A program made the position numbers and the translations under genes. The notes beneath the pieces are model-generated. The model ran no database searches and was not told the DNA's origin. It worked only from the letters and a program-made list of their open reading frames with translations. 64,000 nucleotides of DNA from Pseudomonas koreensis (GTDB lineage: Bacteria > Pseudomonadota > Gammaproteobacteria > Pseudomonadales > Pseudomonadaceae): assembly GCF_012986595.1 (NCBI RefSeq), contig NZ_JAAQYM010000006.1, positions 310,001 through 374,000 of the forward strand, read 5' to 3'. Position 1 is the stretch's first letter; each line of letters starts with the position of its first letter. This document shows, one piece after another, positions 15,306 through 25,177 of this stretch.

Positions 15306-15655
15306 GTTTGACCACCTCTCGGAATATGCCGGTATTGGCACAGCGCCTGTGCAATTGATCACAGGTTGATCATTAGGCGTACGCGTTTGGGCGGGGTTCA
15401 GATTATTTGGCGGTGTTGACCGGTTGGGGCCTAGGGCGGAAAGCGTTGATTCTTGGCCGGCAGATGTCGGCCAATAGATGCCCGTCGCAATCGACTCGGC
15501 CCCTGATCTCCAGCAGCAGTAAGCCAGTGCGTCACTGGTGGAATCGTACGCGTGACGAAATGATGACGGCAGAAAGCTATTATTGTTAAGTTTTTCAACC
15601 CCAAGCCGATAAGCGCCAAGAGGCACAACTAGCACCCCGCAGTTGAGAAATCCGA
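15306..15655. other. 350-base gap with a small hairpin
   Basis: No convincing gene. It contains two TGATCA palindromes five bases apart near 15356-15372 and a perfect TTGGCCG/CGGCCAA hairpin (15453-15459, 15468-15474). It must hold the divergent promoters of the Lys-rich gene and the diguanylate cyclase; neither could be placed with confidence. Confidence 0.4.
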
Positions 15656-17413
15656 ATGTTGTCCAGCAGATCAACGTCGCCAGAAGGTTCCCGAGACGAG
15701 CGCTTCGACGGCCTGCTCCACATGGTCAGGCGACAGTTTGGTGTCGTCGCCGTCCTGCTGACGACCGGCGCCCAAGACCTCCAGCGTTTTTGCGCTGGCG
15801 CCGGCCCAATTGCGCGCGACACACTGCCAGACCTCCACATGCCGCTTCCCTCCAATGCCAATGCCCATACATTGCTGCTTGTGCCCGATATAAGCCGCGA
15901 CGAACATCTGCGCAATCACCAGCTGACAAAAACGTTTCCCGCCCTGCGCTTTCTCGCCGTGTGCCCCCTACAGGCTCCAGATGGAGGGCAGCTCGGCCTG
16001 CTCTATCTGCTTCACGACCAACCCCGCGAGCTGGATTCCGAGCAACAGAAAGGTTTGCAGGAGTTCGCTCAATTGGCGGCAGGGGCGCTTCTGCTAAAGG
16101 AGTCGGATCGAGCAGAGTTTGAGCTTCCGAGCGAAAGCGAGCGACGTAAGACGCTGGCCATCGCCACCAGCGGGACTGGTGTCTGGGACCGCAACATGCT
16201 CACAGGCAAAGTCAACTATTCCGATAGTTGGAAGGCCATGCTGGGGTACACCAACAACGAGGTCGGCGACGACGTCGCGGAGGCATACACCCGCATCCAT
16301 CCCGCCGACTTCGCCTACGTGCTGGCTGTCTACCAGGAGGCCATCGACGGGCGCACCGAGATTTTCGAAGTGGAGCACCGACTACGCTGCCGGGACGGCA
16401 GTTACAAGTGGGTCTGCAGTCGCGGCAAGGTGGTGGAATATGACGGCGCCGGCAACCCCGTGCGCATGGTCGGAGCCACCACCGACGTCACTGCCATGTA
16501 CGCCCTGTCGGAACAGATACAGCTGAACGCCGCGCTGCTGACCGACCTGACCAACGAAATCCCCGGCATGGTTTTCCAGAGTCTGCAGCGGTTGCATGGA
16601 CAGTACAGCTTTTCCTTCGTCAGCATCGGGGCCCGCGACATTTACGGAGTGACGCCGGAGCAACTGATGCAGGATGCCGACATGCTGCACCTGATCATCC
16701 ACCCGGACGATCTGCCTGCCTACCTCGGCTCCCTGGAGGCGTCTGCGAGGGATCTCAATCCCTGGAGCCTGGAATACCGGGTACTGCTGCCCGGTGGGGG
16801 TGCCGCCTGGCGTCAGGGTGCTGCCCGTCCAAGGGCATTGGCGGACGGCAGCGTGCTCTGGCACGGCATCATCACCGATGTCACCGAGCGCAAGCTAATC
16901 GAAGCCGAGCTGCATGTGCTCGCCAGCACGGATTCCCTGACGCAACTCTCCAATCGTCGCCATTTCATGCAGCACCTCGAAAGCGAGTTGGCGCGGGTAC
17001 AGCGCTCTGCCAGCTATCCCGCGGTAATCCTGATGTTCGACCTTGACCACTTCAAAGCCATTAATGATCGCTGGGGCCATTCGGTAGGTGATCTCGCGCT
17101 GCAGCACTTCTCGGCCATTCTCCGCACACAGCTGCGCAGAACCGATGCCGCCGGTCGCATGGGCGGCGAAGAGTTCGCCGTGGTGTTGAGCAATGCTTGC
17201 GTCGACGAAGCCAAAATCTTCGCTCAACGAGTCCAGGATGAGCTGGCCAGTGCGCCGTTAGACCACGGAGACGAACGCTTGACACTGGCGGTCAGCGTAG
17301 GTATCGCCGCCCTCCATTCAACCGATGTCAGCGCGGAGGCCAGCCTCTCACGCAGCGACAAGGCGCTCTATTGCGCAAAGCGCGCCGGGCGCAACCGCAT
17401 CGAGTGTTATTGA
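15656..17413 (+). CDS. GAF-PAS-PAS diguanylate cyclase
   Basis: 585 residues, soluble. An N-terminal GAF domain (about 10-155, with PLQAPDGGQLGLLYLL) is followed by PAS/PAC around 165-285 (MLGYTNNEVGDD), a second PAS around 290-410 and a GGDEF domain 425-585. The active-site GGEEF is at 503-507 and the RRTD inhibitory site lies five residues before it, so product inhibition by cyclic di-GMP is expected. It should convert GTP to cyclic di-GMP in response to an unknown GAF/PAS ligand. Monocistronic. The ribosome site before the ATG is weak. Confidence 0.9.
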   Translation: MLSSRSTSPEGSRDERFDGLLHMVRRQFGVVAVLLTTGAQDLQRFCAGAGPIARDTLPDLHMPLPSNANAHTLLLVPDISRDEHLRNHQLTKTFPALRFLAVCPLQAPDGGQLGLLYLLHDQPRELDSEQQKGLQEFAQLAAGALLLKESDRAEFELPSESERRKTLAIATSGTGVWDRNMLTGKVNYSDSWKAMLGYTNNEVGDDVAEAYTRIHPADFAYVLAVYQEAIDGRTEIFEVEHRLRCRDGSYKWVCSRGKVVEYDGAGNPVRMVGATTDVTAMYALSEQIQLNAALLTDLTNEIPGMVFQSLQRLHGQYSFSFVSIGARDIYGVTPEQLMQDADMLHLIIHPDDLPAYLGSLEASARDLNPWSLEYRVLLPGGGAAWRQGAARPRALADGSVLWHGIITDVTERKLIEAELHVLASTDSLTQLSNRRHFMQHLESELARVQRSASYPAVILMFDLDHFKAINDRWGHSVGDLALQHFSAILRTQLRRTDAAGRMGGEEFAVVLSNACVDEAKIFAQRVQDELASAPLDHGDERLTLAVSVGIAALHSTDVSAEASLSRSDKALYCAKRAGRNRIECY

Positions 17414-17468
17414 GCGCGCTGCGAGGCCGTATATCGCAAAGTCACAGGCGCCTTGATGTGGCGCGGTT

Positions 17469-17933
17469 TCACGAATAAATGACTACAGCAATTGCGCCAA
17501 TAAGCAGGCAAACGCTCGCCACAGCCGTCAGGCGCAATCGCATCGGCAGGTACCAGGCGTGCAGGCTTACAGCCTGAACCAACCGCCGGTCCTGCCAGAA
17601 GTGCACGACAAATCCGACGATCAACAGCAAGCAACCCACAGGCACCGGCAATAACGTGCTGAGCCAGGCGATAAGCGCCGGGATGACGCTCCATATCAGC
17701 CGGTCGCGGCGCAGTTCGTCGCTCATGTTTTGCACTGACATGCCAAAGCCCCAGTGCAAGGCGCCGACGAAGCTCAGGATGACCGCGCCATAGTTGACCA
17801 GCGCCACCGCCCAAAACGGTCGATGTTCCAGAGACGTGAGGATGAGCAGCGCGAGGCCAATAAACGGTAATAAACCGCCGTAGCCCAGCAGGAAGATATA
17901 CCTTGGCGGCGAGAGCGAGGACGACACGTTCAT
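17469..17933 (-). CDS. DUF3429 inner-membrane protein
   Basis: 154 residues from the ATG at 17933, which has GGAAG 11 bases upstream; an in-frame ATG at 17996 has no such site. Five hydrophobic helices are visible, with the DUF3429 signature YGAVILSFVGALHWGFG in the middle. Family members are small integral membrane proteins of unknown function. Stands alone and converges on the diguanylate cyclase gene. Confidence 0.8.
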   Translation of the reverse strand: MNVSSSLSPPRYIFLLGYGGLLPFIGLALLILTSLEHRPFWAVALVNYGAVILSFVGALHWGFGMSVQNMSDELRRDRLIWSVIPALIAWLSTLLPVPVGCLLLIVGFVVHFWQDRRLVQAVSLHAWYLPMRLRLTAVASVCLLIGAIAVVIYS

Positions 17934-18123
17934 TTCAATTGCTTCCAGTGCCCGATATACAAGACTGTAGACCCAAAAGCTCCGACCTGATGCCAACGCC
18001 TTTCACCTGAAAACCGTTCAGCCCTTTGCTTGATTGACCGACCGCTTTGGCCGTTAGCAGCCAATTAAGGGTTTAGATAGGCCAGAGGCACGCAAGCTGC
18101 CCCTGACCATGCGCCCTCCCCAC

Positions 18124-19983
18124 TCACGCCTGATCCATTGCCTCGATCACGCCCTTGTCCTCGCCCAGGAATCCACCGCTCTGATGCGCCCACAGCCGCG
18201 CATAGACGCCATTCTTCTCAAGCAATTCACTATGGGTGCCCTGTTCGATGATGCGGCCATCGTCCATGACGATCAGCCGATCCATCGCGGCAATCGTCGA
18301 CAACCGGTGGGCGATCGCGATCACGGTCTTGCCCTGCATCATTTCATCAAGGCTTTCCTGAATCGCCACTTCGACTTCCGAGTCCAGCGCACTGGTGGCT
18401 TCGTCCAGCAGCAGGATCGGCGCGTTCTTCAGCATCACGCGGGCAATCGCCACACGCTGGCGCTGGCCGCCGGACAGTTTGATGCCACGCTCACCGACCA
18501 AGGTGTCGTAGCCGGTATGCCCCTGCCGATCGCTCAACTGGCTGATGAACTCATCGGCCTGGGCGTTGGCGGCGGCGCGGCGGATCTGCGCGTCGGTGGC
18601 ATCGGGGCGGCCGTAAGCGATGTTGTCGCGAATCGAACGGTGCAGCAGCGAGGTGTCCTGGGTGACCATGCCGATCGCGCTGCGCAAGCTGTCCTGAGTC
18701 ACGTGCGCAATGTTCTGGCCGTCGATACGAATCTCGCCGCTGTCGACATCATAGAAGCGCAACAGCAGGTTGATCAGCGTCGATTTGCCGGCGCCGGAGC
18801 GCCCCACCAGACCGATTTTTTCCCCCGGGCGGATGTTCAGGCTCAGGCCATCGAGCACCTGGCGTTCGCCGCCGTAGTTGAAACTCACCTTGTCGAAGGT
18901 CACCGCGCCACCCGACGTGACCAGCACGCCGGCATCCGGCGCGTCCTGCACCTTGGTGCCCTGGGTCAGTGTCGCCATGCCATCCTGGACGGTGCCGATG
19001 CTTTCGAACAGCGAGGTCATCTGCCACATGATCCAGTTCGACATGCCATTGATCCGCAACGCCATGGCGGTGATCGCCGCCACCGCACCGGCGCCGACAT
19101 CGCCCTGGTGCCACAGCCACAGGGCATAGCCCCCGGCGGACATGATCAACGCCACGACCAGCGCCTGATTGACGATTTCGAACAGGCTGACCAGGCGCAT
19201 CTGGCGGAACCCGGTCAGCTTGAAATCTTCCATCGCCGCCCGCGCAAAGTGCGCCTCACGGTTGGAGTGCGAGAACAGTTTCACGGTGGTGATGTTGGTG
19301 TACGCGTCGGCGATGCGCCCGGTCATCATCGACCGCGCATTGGCCTGTTCCTGCCCGACTTTGCCCAGGCGCGGCACGAAGTACCACATGGCCAGACCGA
19401 ACAACACGACCCAGGCCAGGAACGGCAACATCAGCTTCAGCGCAAAGCCGCCGGCCAGGGCGATGATCGCAATGAAATACACGCCGATCCCCGGCAAGAT
19501 CTCGATCATCGTGAACAGCACATCGCGCACTGCCAGCGCCGTCTGCATCACCTTGGTAGTGACGCGGCCGGAGAACTCGTCGGAGAAAAACGAAAGGCTT
19601 TGCCGCAGCATCAACCGGTGGAAATCCCAGCGCAGGCGCAGCGGCAAGTTAATTGCCAAAATCTGGTGCTGGACCATGGTGCGCAACGCGACCAGCCCGA
19701 CACTGAATACCATGACGATGCCCATGCCCCACAACACGCGGCTTTCTTGCACAGCCGCTTCGCCGCCAGCCTGCCACGTCGAAAGCAGGTCCACGACCTG
19801 ACCGAGGAACGAAAACAGCCACGCCTCGTAAATCGACACGGCGGCGCTGAGCAGCGCCAGCGCCAGGATGTAGCCGCGTGCACCCCGGGTGCAGGCCCAG
19901 AGGAATTTAGCCAGGCCGTTGGGCGGCGGCGGCACCTCGTCAGGCGGGAAAGGGTCGAGTCTTCGTTCAAACACACGAAGCAT
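18124..19983 (-). CDS. ABC exporter, fused permease-ATPase (ABCB/MsbA type)
   Basis: About 619 residues from the ATG at 19983, supported by GGAG seven bases upstream; an in-frame start 21 bases earlier is possible. The first 340 residues carry six membrane helices. The ATPase follows, with Walker A GRSGAGKST, signature LSGGQRQRVAIARVML, Walker B ILLLDEATSALD and the H-loop AHRLSTI. It works as a homodimer in the inner membrane, exporting a lipid, drug or peptide; substrate unknown. Divergent from the helicase gene and otherwise isolated. Confidence 0.88.
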   Translation of the reverse strand: MLRVFERRLDPFPPDEVPPPPNGLAKFLWACTRGARGYILALALLSAAVSIYEAWLFSFLGQVVDLLSTWQAGGEAAVQESRVLWGMGIVMVFSVGLVALRTMVQHQILAINLPLRLRWDFHRLMLRQSLSFFSDEFSGRVTTKVMQTALAVRDVLFTMIEILPGIGVYFIAIIALAGGFALKLMLPFLAWVVLFGLAMWYFVPRLGKVGQEQANARSMMTGRIADAYTNITTVKLFSHSNREAHFARAAMEDFKLTGFRQMRLVSLFEIVNQALVVALIMSAGGYALWLWHQGDVGAGAVAAITAMALRINGMSNWIMWQMTSLFESIGTVQDGMATLTQGTKVQDAPDAGVLVTSGGAVTFDKVSFNYGGERQVLDGLSLNIRPGEKIGLVGRSGAGKSTLINLLLRFYDVDSGEIRIDGQNIAHVTQDSLRSAIGMVTQDTSLLHRSIRDNIAYGRPDATDAQIRRAAANAQADEFISQLSDRQGHTGYDTLVGERGIKLSGGQRQRVAIARVMLKNAPILLLDEATSALDSEVEVAIQESLDEMMQGKTVIAIAHRLSTIAAMDRLIVMDDGRIIEQGTHSELLEKNGVYARLWAHQSGGFLGEDKGVIEAMDQA

Positions 19984-20218
19984 GGTGTTCTCCAAAACAG
20001 TCAAGTCAGGGAGATTCTGCCATCGAATGGAGGCTGGGAGGTGTTTGTGAAAAAGTGTGTGTTCGTCGTTGGCGCAATTGCTTCAGAATTGCGAGGCAAG
20101 GACGTGGCGGGTCAATGCCGATAACCCCACGGTCATCAACCGAGGATCCAGCGACGGGTCATGCCTGATATCCTTGCCTCAAAGGAATTCAGGCCCAGCG
20201 CTTTCAAGGACGTAGTAA

Positions 20219-23200
20219 ATGAACTCGCAAAATATCGTGCGTTACTGGCACGCTGTCGAACTGCTGCAACCCCAGGCGGTCCCCAAGCTGAAAAAGCGTG
20301 ATGGCGACTACCAGCCCTTTTATCAGGACATTCCCACCTCGGCGCAAAGCCTGCCGTGGATGCCAGCCAATCCATTGAGCCGGCAACCCCTGCCGAACAA
20401 ACGCGTATGGAGTCACACGCTCTACGCACACCTCTACAACAACCTGGATGTGTCTCGCCGGTTGGCAGAGCTGTACGGTGCAGACCAAGGCTACAAGGAA
20501 CCACAGAAACGGATTTCCGCCCTGTACGCGCTGAAGTTCAACGACCAGGGCATGATGCTGGTCGACAGCCTGGTGTTGTCCAGCGAAGCATGGTTCGTCG
20601 GCTGCGCGATCAATAACAGGGACTGGACACACGGCTTCGAGGAAACCCAGGATTCCCTTCGTGAACAGTCCAGAAGCCTGCTAGGGGGTGTGGTTCAGGC
20701 TGCCGATCTGGCTTGCCTGACTGACTCCATCCGCAAAACCCTGGGACTCGAAGAGTTTTTCGGCGACGTGCCGCGCGGGAATCGCTTTCGCTCGGCGCCC
20801 ATCAACCCGAACAAGCCAGAACAGGAAGACGACCCACTCAACAGCTTCCTGCTCAGCGATCTGGCCGCCATGGCTGAAGCCCTTTCTCGTGGTGAAACGA
20901 GCGCGCCATTGGCCCACTATCTTAGCCATCATGACTCGACTCAGCGCCTGCATCTGGACAAGCCCGGTGCCGATCTGGCGCTGATCGATCGTCTTGCGCC
21001 TTCGCGCTACGCCGCCGGTTGCTGGCCTGCCGAAAAACATCTGGGCCTGGTGCACTCGCAGCAACTGGCAGTCAACAGCCTGCTGCAAAGCCTCAGCAAT
21101 ACCCCCGGCATCATGGGGGTCAACGGACCACCTGGAACTGGCAAGACCACCCTGCTGCGCGACCTGATCGCTGCAGTAGTGACACAACGGGCCGACGTGC
21201 TGGCCTCACTGGGCAGAGCCTCAGAGGCGTTTATCAAGGACGGTCGTGAAACCGCCAACGACGGTGGGCGCGATCGCTACGCCTATCAACTCGACCCGCG
21301 CCTGTTCGGTTTCGAGATGGTCGTCGCATCCTCTAACAATGGCGCCGTCGAGAACGTCACGCTTGAGCTACCTCAGCAAGACAAGGTCGACCCGTCGTGG
21401 TTGCCCGACGCAGAGTACTTCAGCGATCTGGGCGAGTTGACCAGTGGCAAGCCCGCATGGGCAATGATTTCTGCGGCATTGGGTAGCAAAGCCAAACGCA
21501 CGCAATTCGTCGATCGTTTTTTCTACGGCAAACTTCCGCCTGAAGCGGACAAGGCCAAAGACGAAGCCGAAACGCCTGACCCCGAAACAGTCGATATCTG
21601 GGGCCTGGATGAAGACATTTACGATAACGAGCCACCGGCTGATAGCCCCGAAGCGGACGACACTGAAGCCAAAACGCCCCCCAAAGGCATGCGCGAATGG
21701 CTGTCCGAACAAGCAGCGTTGATGAAGCCGCTTACGTCCAGTGAAAAAGTCGGCCTCTGGCGCGAGGCTGTCAAACACTATCAGGACGCCAAAGATGCAG
21801 AACAGGCTTTGCGTAGTCAGGTAGAAGATATTCTGGAACGGGTTCAGGCCGTGATCAGCGCCAAGGCCCGGGTCAAGCAGATGCAAGAGCATCTTCAGAT
21901 CCGTCGCACCCAGCGCAGCGATCTCGATAAGGAACAAACGACGCTGGAAACCCTGCAGCTCGCACCTGCGCGCGAGCAACTGCAGGGCGAACTCCGGGCG
22001 CTTGAATCGCACCTGATAAAAAAACCTGGTTTTCTCGCCAACCTCTTCAGCCTGTGGGGTGCTTATCGTATCTGGGCTGCCCGCCAGCGTTTGCTTGAAG
22101 GTACACACGCCTTGGCCAAGGACGCGTTCGACAGTGTCCAACGCCAGTTGCAACGCATCGTTGGCCGACTCAACGAGTTAGATCGACAACTGGCCGCTGA
22201 TGAACTGGAGATCGACGAAGCTGTGCGACATGCCGGTGTACAGCTCGACAAGGCACGCAGCGTTGCTCAGGCCGGGCAGGCAGAACATCTGTTGTTCTGG
22301 CTGGAACAGGGTCAAATCGGCAGAGGCAGCGAAATCGAATTGGCCGAGCCGTGGATCGTCGAAGGTTGGCGTCAGGCCCGGGCGAAGGTGTTCATCGAAG
22401 CACTCAAATTGCATCGCACGTTCTTTCAGATTGAAGCCTCGCGCATGGGCTACAACCTGACGTTCGTCACCAGCATGCTGACCGGTAGTCGTTATTTCGG
22501 CGTTTCCCAATCCGTGGTGCGCTCGGCATGGGCTTCGCTGTTCATGGTCGTACCGGTGCTCAGCAGTACTTTCGCCTCATTTGCCCGCTCCTTCGGCAGC
22601 CTTGGGTGTAGCGAGATCGGGTGGTTGTTGGTGGATGAGGCGGGTCAGGCCACACCACAGGCTGCCGTGGGCGCGCTCTGGCGCTCGCGCCGAGCGGTAC
22701 TGGTTGGCGATCCACTGCAACTGGAACCGATCGTTACGGTTTCCGATGCGGTGCTTGAACACATGCGCACCCGTTATCAGGTCGACGCTCACTGGCTGCC
22801 GAACCGCCAGTCCGCACAGACACTTGCCGACGAGGCCACGTCCTGGGGGCGCATGGCCGGACCCAAGGATAAAAAATGCTGGGTCGGCCTGCCCTTGGTA
22901 GTTCATCGTCGCTGCGATAGACCGATGTTCGACCTGGCCAACCGCATCGCCTACGACGGCGCGATGGTCTACGGAACGATTGCGCCCTCACCTGCCAAGG
23001 AAACGCCAGCCTCTCTACTCACCGGGTGGGTGCATGCCAGTGGAAGGTCCTCTGGCAACTGGGTCGATAGTGAAGGTCAGGCACTGGACCGTTTGCTGGC
23101 CCAGCTCAAGGCCGACGGCGTACCGCTGGACAGCATTGCGGTCATTACGCCGTTTCAGGATGTGCGTAACCAGCTCAAGGATCGCCTGCACGCCAAGATG

Positions 23201-23458
23201 GTTCGCGGCACTATTCACACCATGCAAGGTAAAGAAGCTGCAGTGATCATTCTTGTGCTGGGCGGAAGCAGCGAAAACGATGGTGCTCGTGAATGGGCAG
23301 TGTCCAAACCCAATCTGCTGAATGTCGCTGCCACGCGGGCCAGACGCCGGCTGTATGTGATTGGTGATCGCAACGACTGGAAGCAGCGCAAACTCTTTTG
23401 TGATGTCATGGAGTTTCTGCCCAGCCATTCCGAGCTTACCGCCTGCAGTACGGTCTGA
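20219..23458 (+). CDS. Large SF1 (Upf1-like) helicase with central insertion
   Basis: 1079 residues. Walker A GPPGTGKTT is at 303-311, Walker B DEAGQ at 806-810, and the C-terminal half carries IHTMQGKEA (motif V region) and TRARRR at 1039-1044 (motif VI). About 500 residues separate motifs I and II. This stretch includes an acidic linker (about 445-490) and long charged helices likely to form coiled coils (about 520-760). A 300-residue N-terminal domain (YWHAVELLQPQ...) has no family I recognise. AAA_11/AAA_12 helicases of this size act on RNA or DNA and are often found in defence loci. No nuclease domain or partner gene is visible here. The role is open. Confidence 0.75.
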   Translation: MNSQNIVRYWHAVELLQPQAVPKLKKRDGDYQPFYQDIPTSAQSLPWMPANPLSRQPLPNKRVWSHTLYAHLYNNLDVSRRLAELYGADQGYKEPQKRISALYALKFNDQGMMLVDSLVLSSEAWFVGCAINNRDWTHGFEETQDSLREQSRSLLGGVVQAADLACLTDSIRKTLGLEEFFGDVPRGNRFRSAPINPNKPEQEDDPLNSFLLSDLAAMAEALSRGETSAPLAHYLSHHDSTQRLHLDKPGADLALIDRLAPSRYAAGCWPAEKHLGLVHSQQLAVNSLLQSLSNTPGIMGVNGPPGTGKTTLLRDLIAAVVTQRADVLASLGRASEAFIKDGRETANDGGRDRYAYQLDPRLFGFEMVVASSNNGAVENVTLELPQQDKVDPSWLPDAEYFSDLGELTSGKPAWAMISAALGSKAKRTQFVDRFFYGKLPPEADKAKDEAETPDPETVDIWGLDEDIYDNEPPADSPEADDTEAKTPPKGMREWLSEQAALMKPLTSSEKVGLWREAVKHYQDAKDAEQALRSQVEDILERVQAVISAKARVKQMQEHLQIRRTQRSDLDKEQTTLETLQLAPAREQLQGELRALESHLIKKPGFLANLFSLWGAYRIWAARQRLLEGTHALAKDAFDSVQRQLQRIVGRLNELDRQLAADELEIDEAVRHAGVQLDKARSVAQAGQAEHLLFWLEQGQIGRGSEIELAEPWIVEGWRQARAKVFIEALKLHRTFFQIEASRMGYNLTFVTSMLTGSRYFGVSQSVVRSAWASLFMVVPVLSSTFASFARSFGSLGCSEIGWLLVDEAGQATPQAAVGALWRSRRAVLVGDPLQLEPIVTVSDAVLEHMRTRYQVDAHWLPNRQSAQTLADEATSWGRMAGPKDKKCWVGLPLVVHRRCDRPMFDLANRIAYDGAMVYGTIAPSPAKETPASLLTGWVHASGRSSGNWVDSEGQALDRLLAQLKADGVPLDSIAVITPFQDVRNQLKDRLHAKMVRGTIHTMQGKEAAVIILVLGGSSENDGAREWAVSKPNLLNVAATRARRRLYVIGDRNDWKQRKLFCDVMEFLPSHSELTACSTV

Positions 23459-23469
23459 CAGAAAACGTC

Positions 23470-23512
23470 TTGCCCCTTTGACCGTTCTTCGCACTAACGA
23501 TCAGAGGGGCAA
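23470..23512. terminator. Convergent terminator between helicase and GGT genes
   Basis: Arms TTGCCCCTTTGA (23470-23481) and TCAGAGGGGCAA (23501-23512) pair with one G-T wobble around a 19-base loop. It lies between two convergent stop codons and could end both transcripts. Confidence 0.5.
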
Positions 23513-23541
23513 TGTTCGTCCACCCCGGGCAGTCAGCCTGC

Positions 23542-25152
23542 TCACCACACCGCAATATGCGAATCCGCCCGCGGCTCAGTCCCCCCGCACAGCACGCCCG
23601 TCACCGGGTCACGCAGAATGATCTGCCCTCTGCCGTAATCCGTCAGGTCACTGGCGATCTGCACCTCATGCCCGCGCCGTGCCAGTGCATTGGCCAGATC
23701 GCGCGAAGCGCCCTGTTCGATGCCGACCTTCATGCCTCCGAGCCATTGCCAGCGCGGCGCGTCCAGTGCCGATTGCGGATTCAGACCGAAATCCACCAGG
23801 TTCATCACCATCTGCACATGCCCTTGCGGCTGCATGTAGCCGCCCATCACGCCGAACGGCCCAAGGGCCTGGCCGTTCTTGGTGAGAAAGCCGGGGATGA
23901 TCGTATGGAAGGTCTTCTTGCCCGGGGCGAGCGCGTTGGCGTGGTCGGCGTCGAGGCTGAATTCCTGCCCGCGATTTTGCAGGGCAATGCCGCTGTCAGG
24001 CAGGACCACGCCCGAGCCGAAGCCGTGGTAATTGCTTTGAATGAACGAGACCATATTGCCCTGCCCGTCAGCCGTGGCCAGGTACACCGTGCCGCTGGCG
24101 TGAGGGTCGCCCGGTTTTGGCGGCTGGGCTTGCTCGCCGATCTGTTGCCGGCGCCGAGCGCTGTAGCCATCACTCAGCAGATCGGCCACGGCCACCCGCA
24201 TGTGCAGCGGATCGGTGATGTAGTGCAGGCCATCGCTGTAGGCCAGTTTCATTGCTTCCAGTTGCCGGTGCCAGGTCTGCTGGCTGTCGCGGTGATCAAA
24301 GTCGAAGCCTTCAAGAATCTTCAGCGCCATCAGTGCGACCAGCCCCTGTCCGCTCGGCGGGATTTCCCAGACATCCACACCGCGGTAATTGACGTGGATC
24401 GGCTCCACCCATTGCGCGCGGTAATGCGCCAGATCTGTCGCCCGCAGATAGCCGCCGGTAGCCCGGGAATGCGCATCCAGGCGTTGCGCCAGCGCGCCGC
24501 GATAGAAACTCTCACAGCGGCTCGCCGCCAGCTCTTCAAGGGTGCGCGCCTGCGCCGGGTTGCGGAACAGCTCCCCTGCCTTGGGCGCGCGACCGTCAAT
24601 CAGGAACGTATCGAACCAGGCCTGCAACACGTCATCGCGATGGGGAGCAAACTCATCCAGCGCGATCTGCCACTGATGGGCAACCACCGGCGACAGCGCA
24701 AAGCCGTCTCTGGCCAGACTGATCGCCGGCTGCAGCAAATCGGCGAACGGCAACACGCCAAACCGCTGCGACAGCTCGGCCCAGGCTGATGGGCAACCGG
24801 GCACCGTCACCGGCGTCCAGCCATACAGCGGCATCTGTGCATGACCGGCCGCCTTGACTGCTTCGATGCTCAGACTGGCCGGGGCATGGCCATTGGCGTT
24901 GAGACCATGCAACTGATCCTTGAACCAGACCAAAGCAAAAGCATCGCCGCCCAGGCCACAGCCCGTAGGCTCGACCACGGTCAGCGCCGCTGCCGTGGCG
25001 ATGGCGGCGTCGATGGCATTGCCGCCCTTTTGCAGCATCTCGATGCCGGCCTGTGCTGCCAGCGGCTGGGACGCCGCGACCATGCCGCGACGGGCGAACA
25101 CGCTTTGACGTTGCGATGGATAGGGATACTCGTGAGCAGAGAATTTCAACAT
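23542..25152 (-). CDS. Gamma-glutamyltransferase family protein (YwrD-like)
   Basis: 536 residues of the Ntn-hydrolase gamma-glutamyltranspeptidase superfamily: GGNAIDAAIATAAALTVVEP near the N-terminus, GLGGDAFALV, and the autocleavage threonine Thr355 in ASGTVYLATADGQGN. No signal peptide is seen, so unlike classical periplasmic GGT it is probably cytosolic, as in YwrD-like members. It is the last gene of a six-gene operon with an amino-acid ABC transporter, so it likely hydrolyses an imported gamma-glutamyl compound to glutamate plus an amine or peptide. The substrate is inferred from context. Confidence 0.88.
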   Translation of the reverse strand: MLKFSAHEYPYPSQRQSVFARRGMVAASQPLAAQAGIEMLQKGGNAIDAAIATAAALTVVEPTGCGLGGDAFALVWFKDQLHGLNANGHAPASLSIEAVKAAGHAQMPLYGWTPVTVPGCPSAWAELSQRFGVLPFADLLQPAISLARDGFALSPVVAHQWQIALDEFAPHRDDVLQAWFDTFLIDGRAPKAGELFRNPAQARTLEELAASRCESFYRGALAQRLDAHSRATGGYLRATDLAHYRAQWVEPIHVNYRGVDVWEIPPSGQGLVALMALKILEGFDFDHRDSQQTWHRQLEAMKLAYSDGLHYITDPLHMRVAVADLLSDGYSARRRQQIGEQAQPPKPGDPHASGTVYLATADGQGNMVSFIQSNYHGFGSGVVLPDSGIALQNRGQEFSLDADHANALAPGKKTFHTIIPGFLTKNGQALGPFGVMGGYMQPQGHVQMVMNLVDFGLNPQSALDAPRWQWLGGMKVGIEQGASRDLANALARRGHEVQIASDLTDYGRGQIILRDPVTGVLCGGTEPRADSHIAVW

Positions 25153-25177
25153 GGCAAAGGCTCTTCAAAACAGGATT

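Noticed and set aside
15306..15674. Longer reading of the Lys-rich gene starting near 15674
   Set aside because: The upstream part has a different composition and no start context, while GTG 15305 has a strong ribosome site.
18109..20124. 671-residue open frame antisense to the ABC exporter
   Set aside because: Low-complexity His/Gln/Arg composition and complete overlap with the exporter gene.
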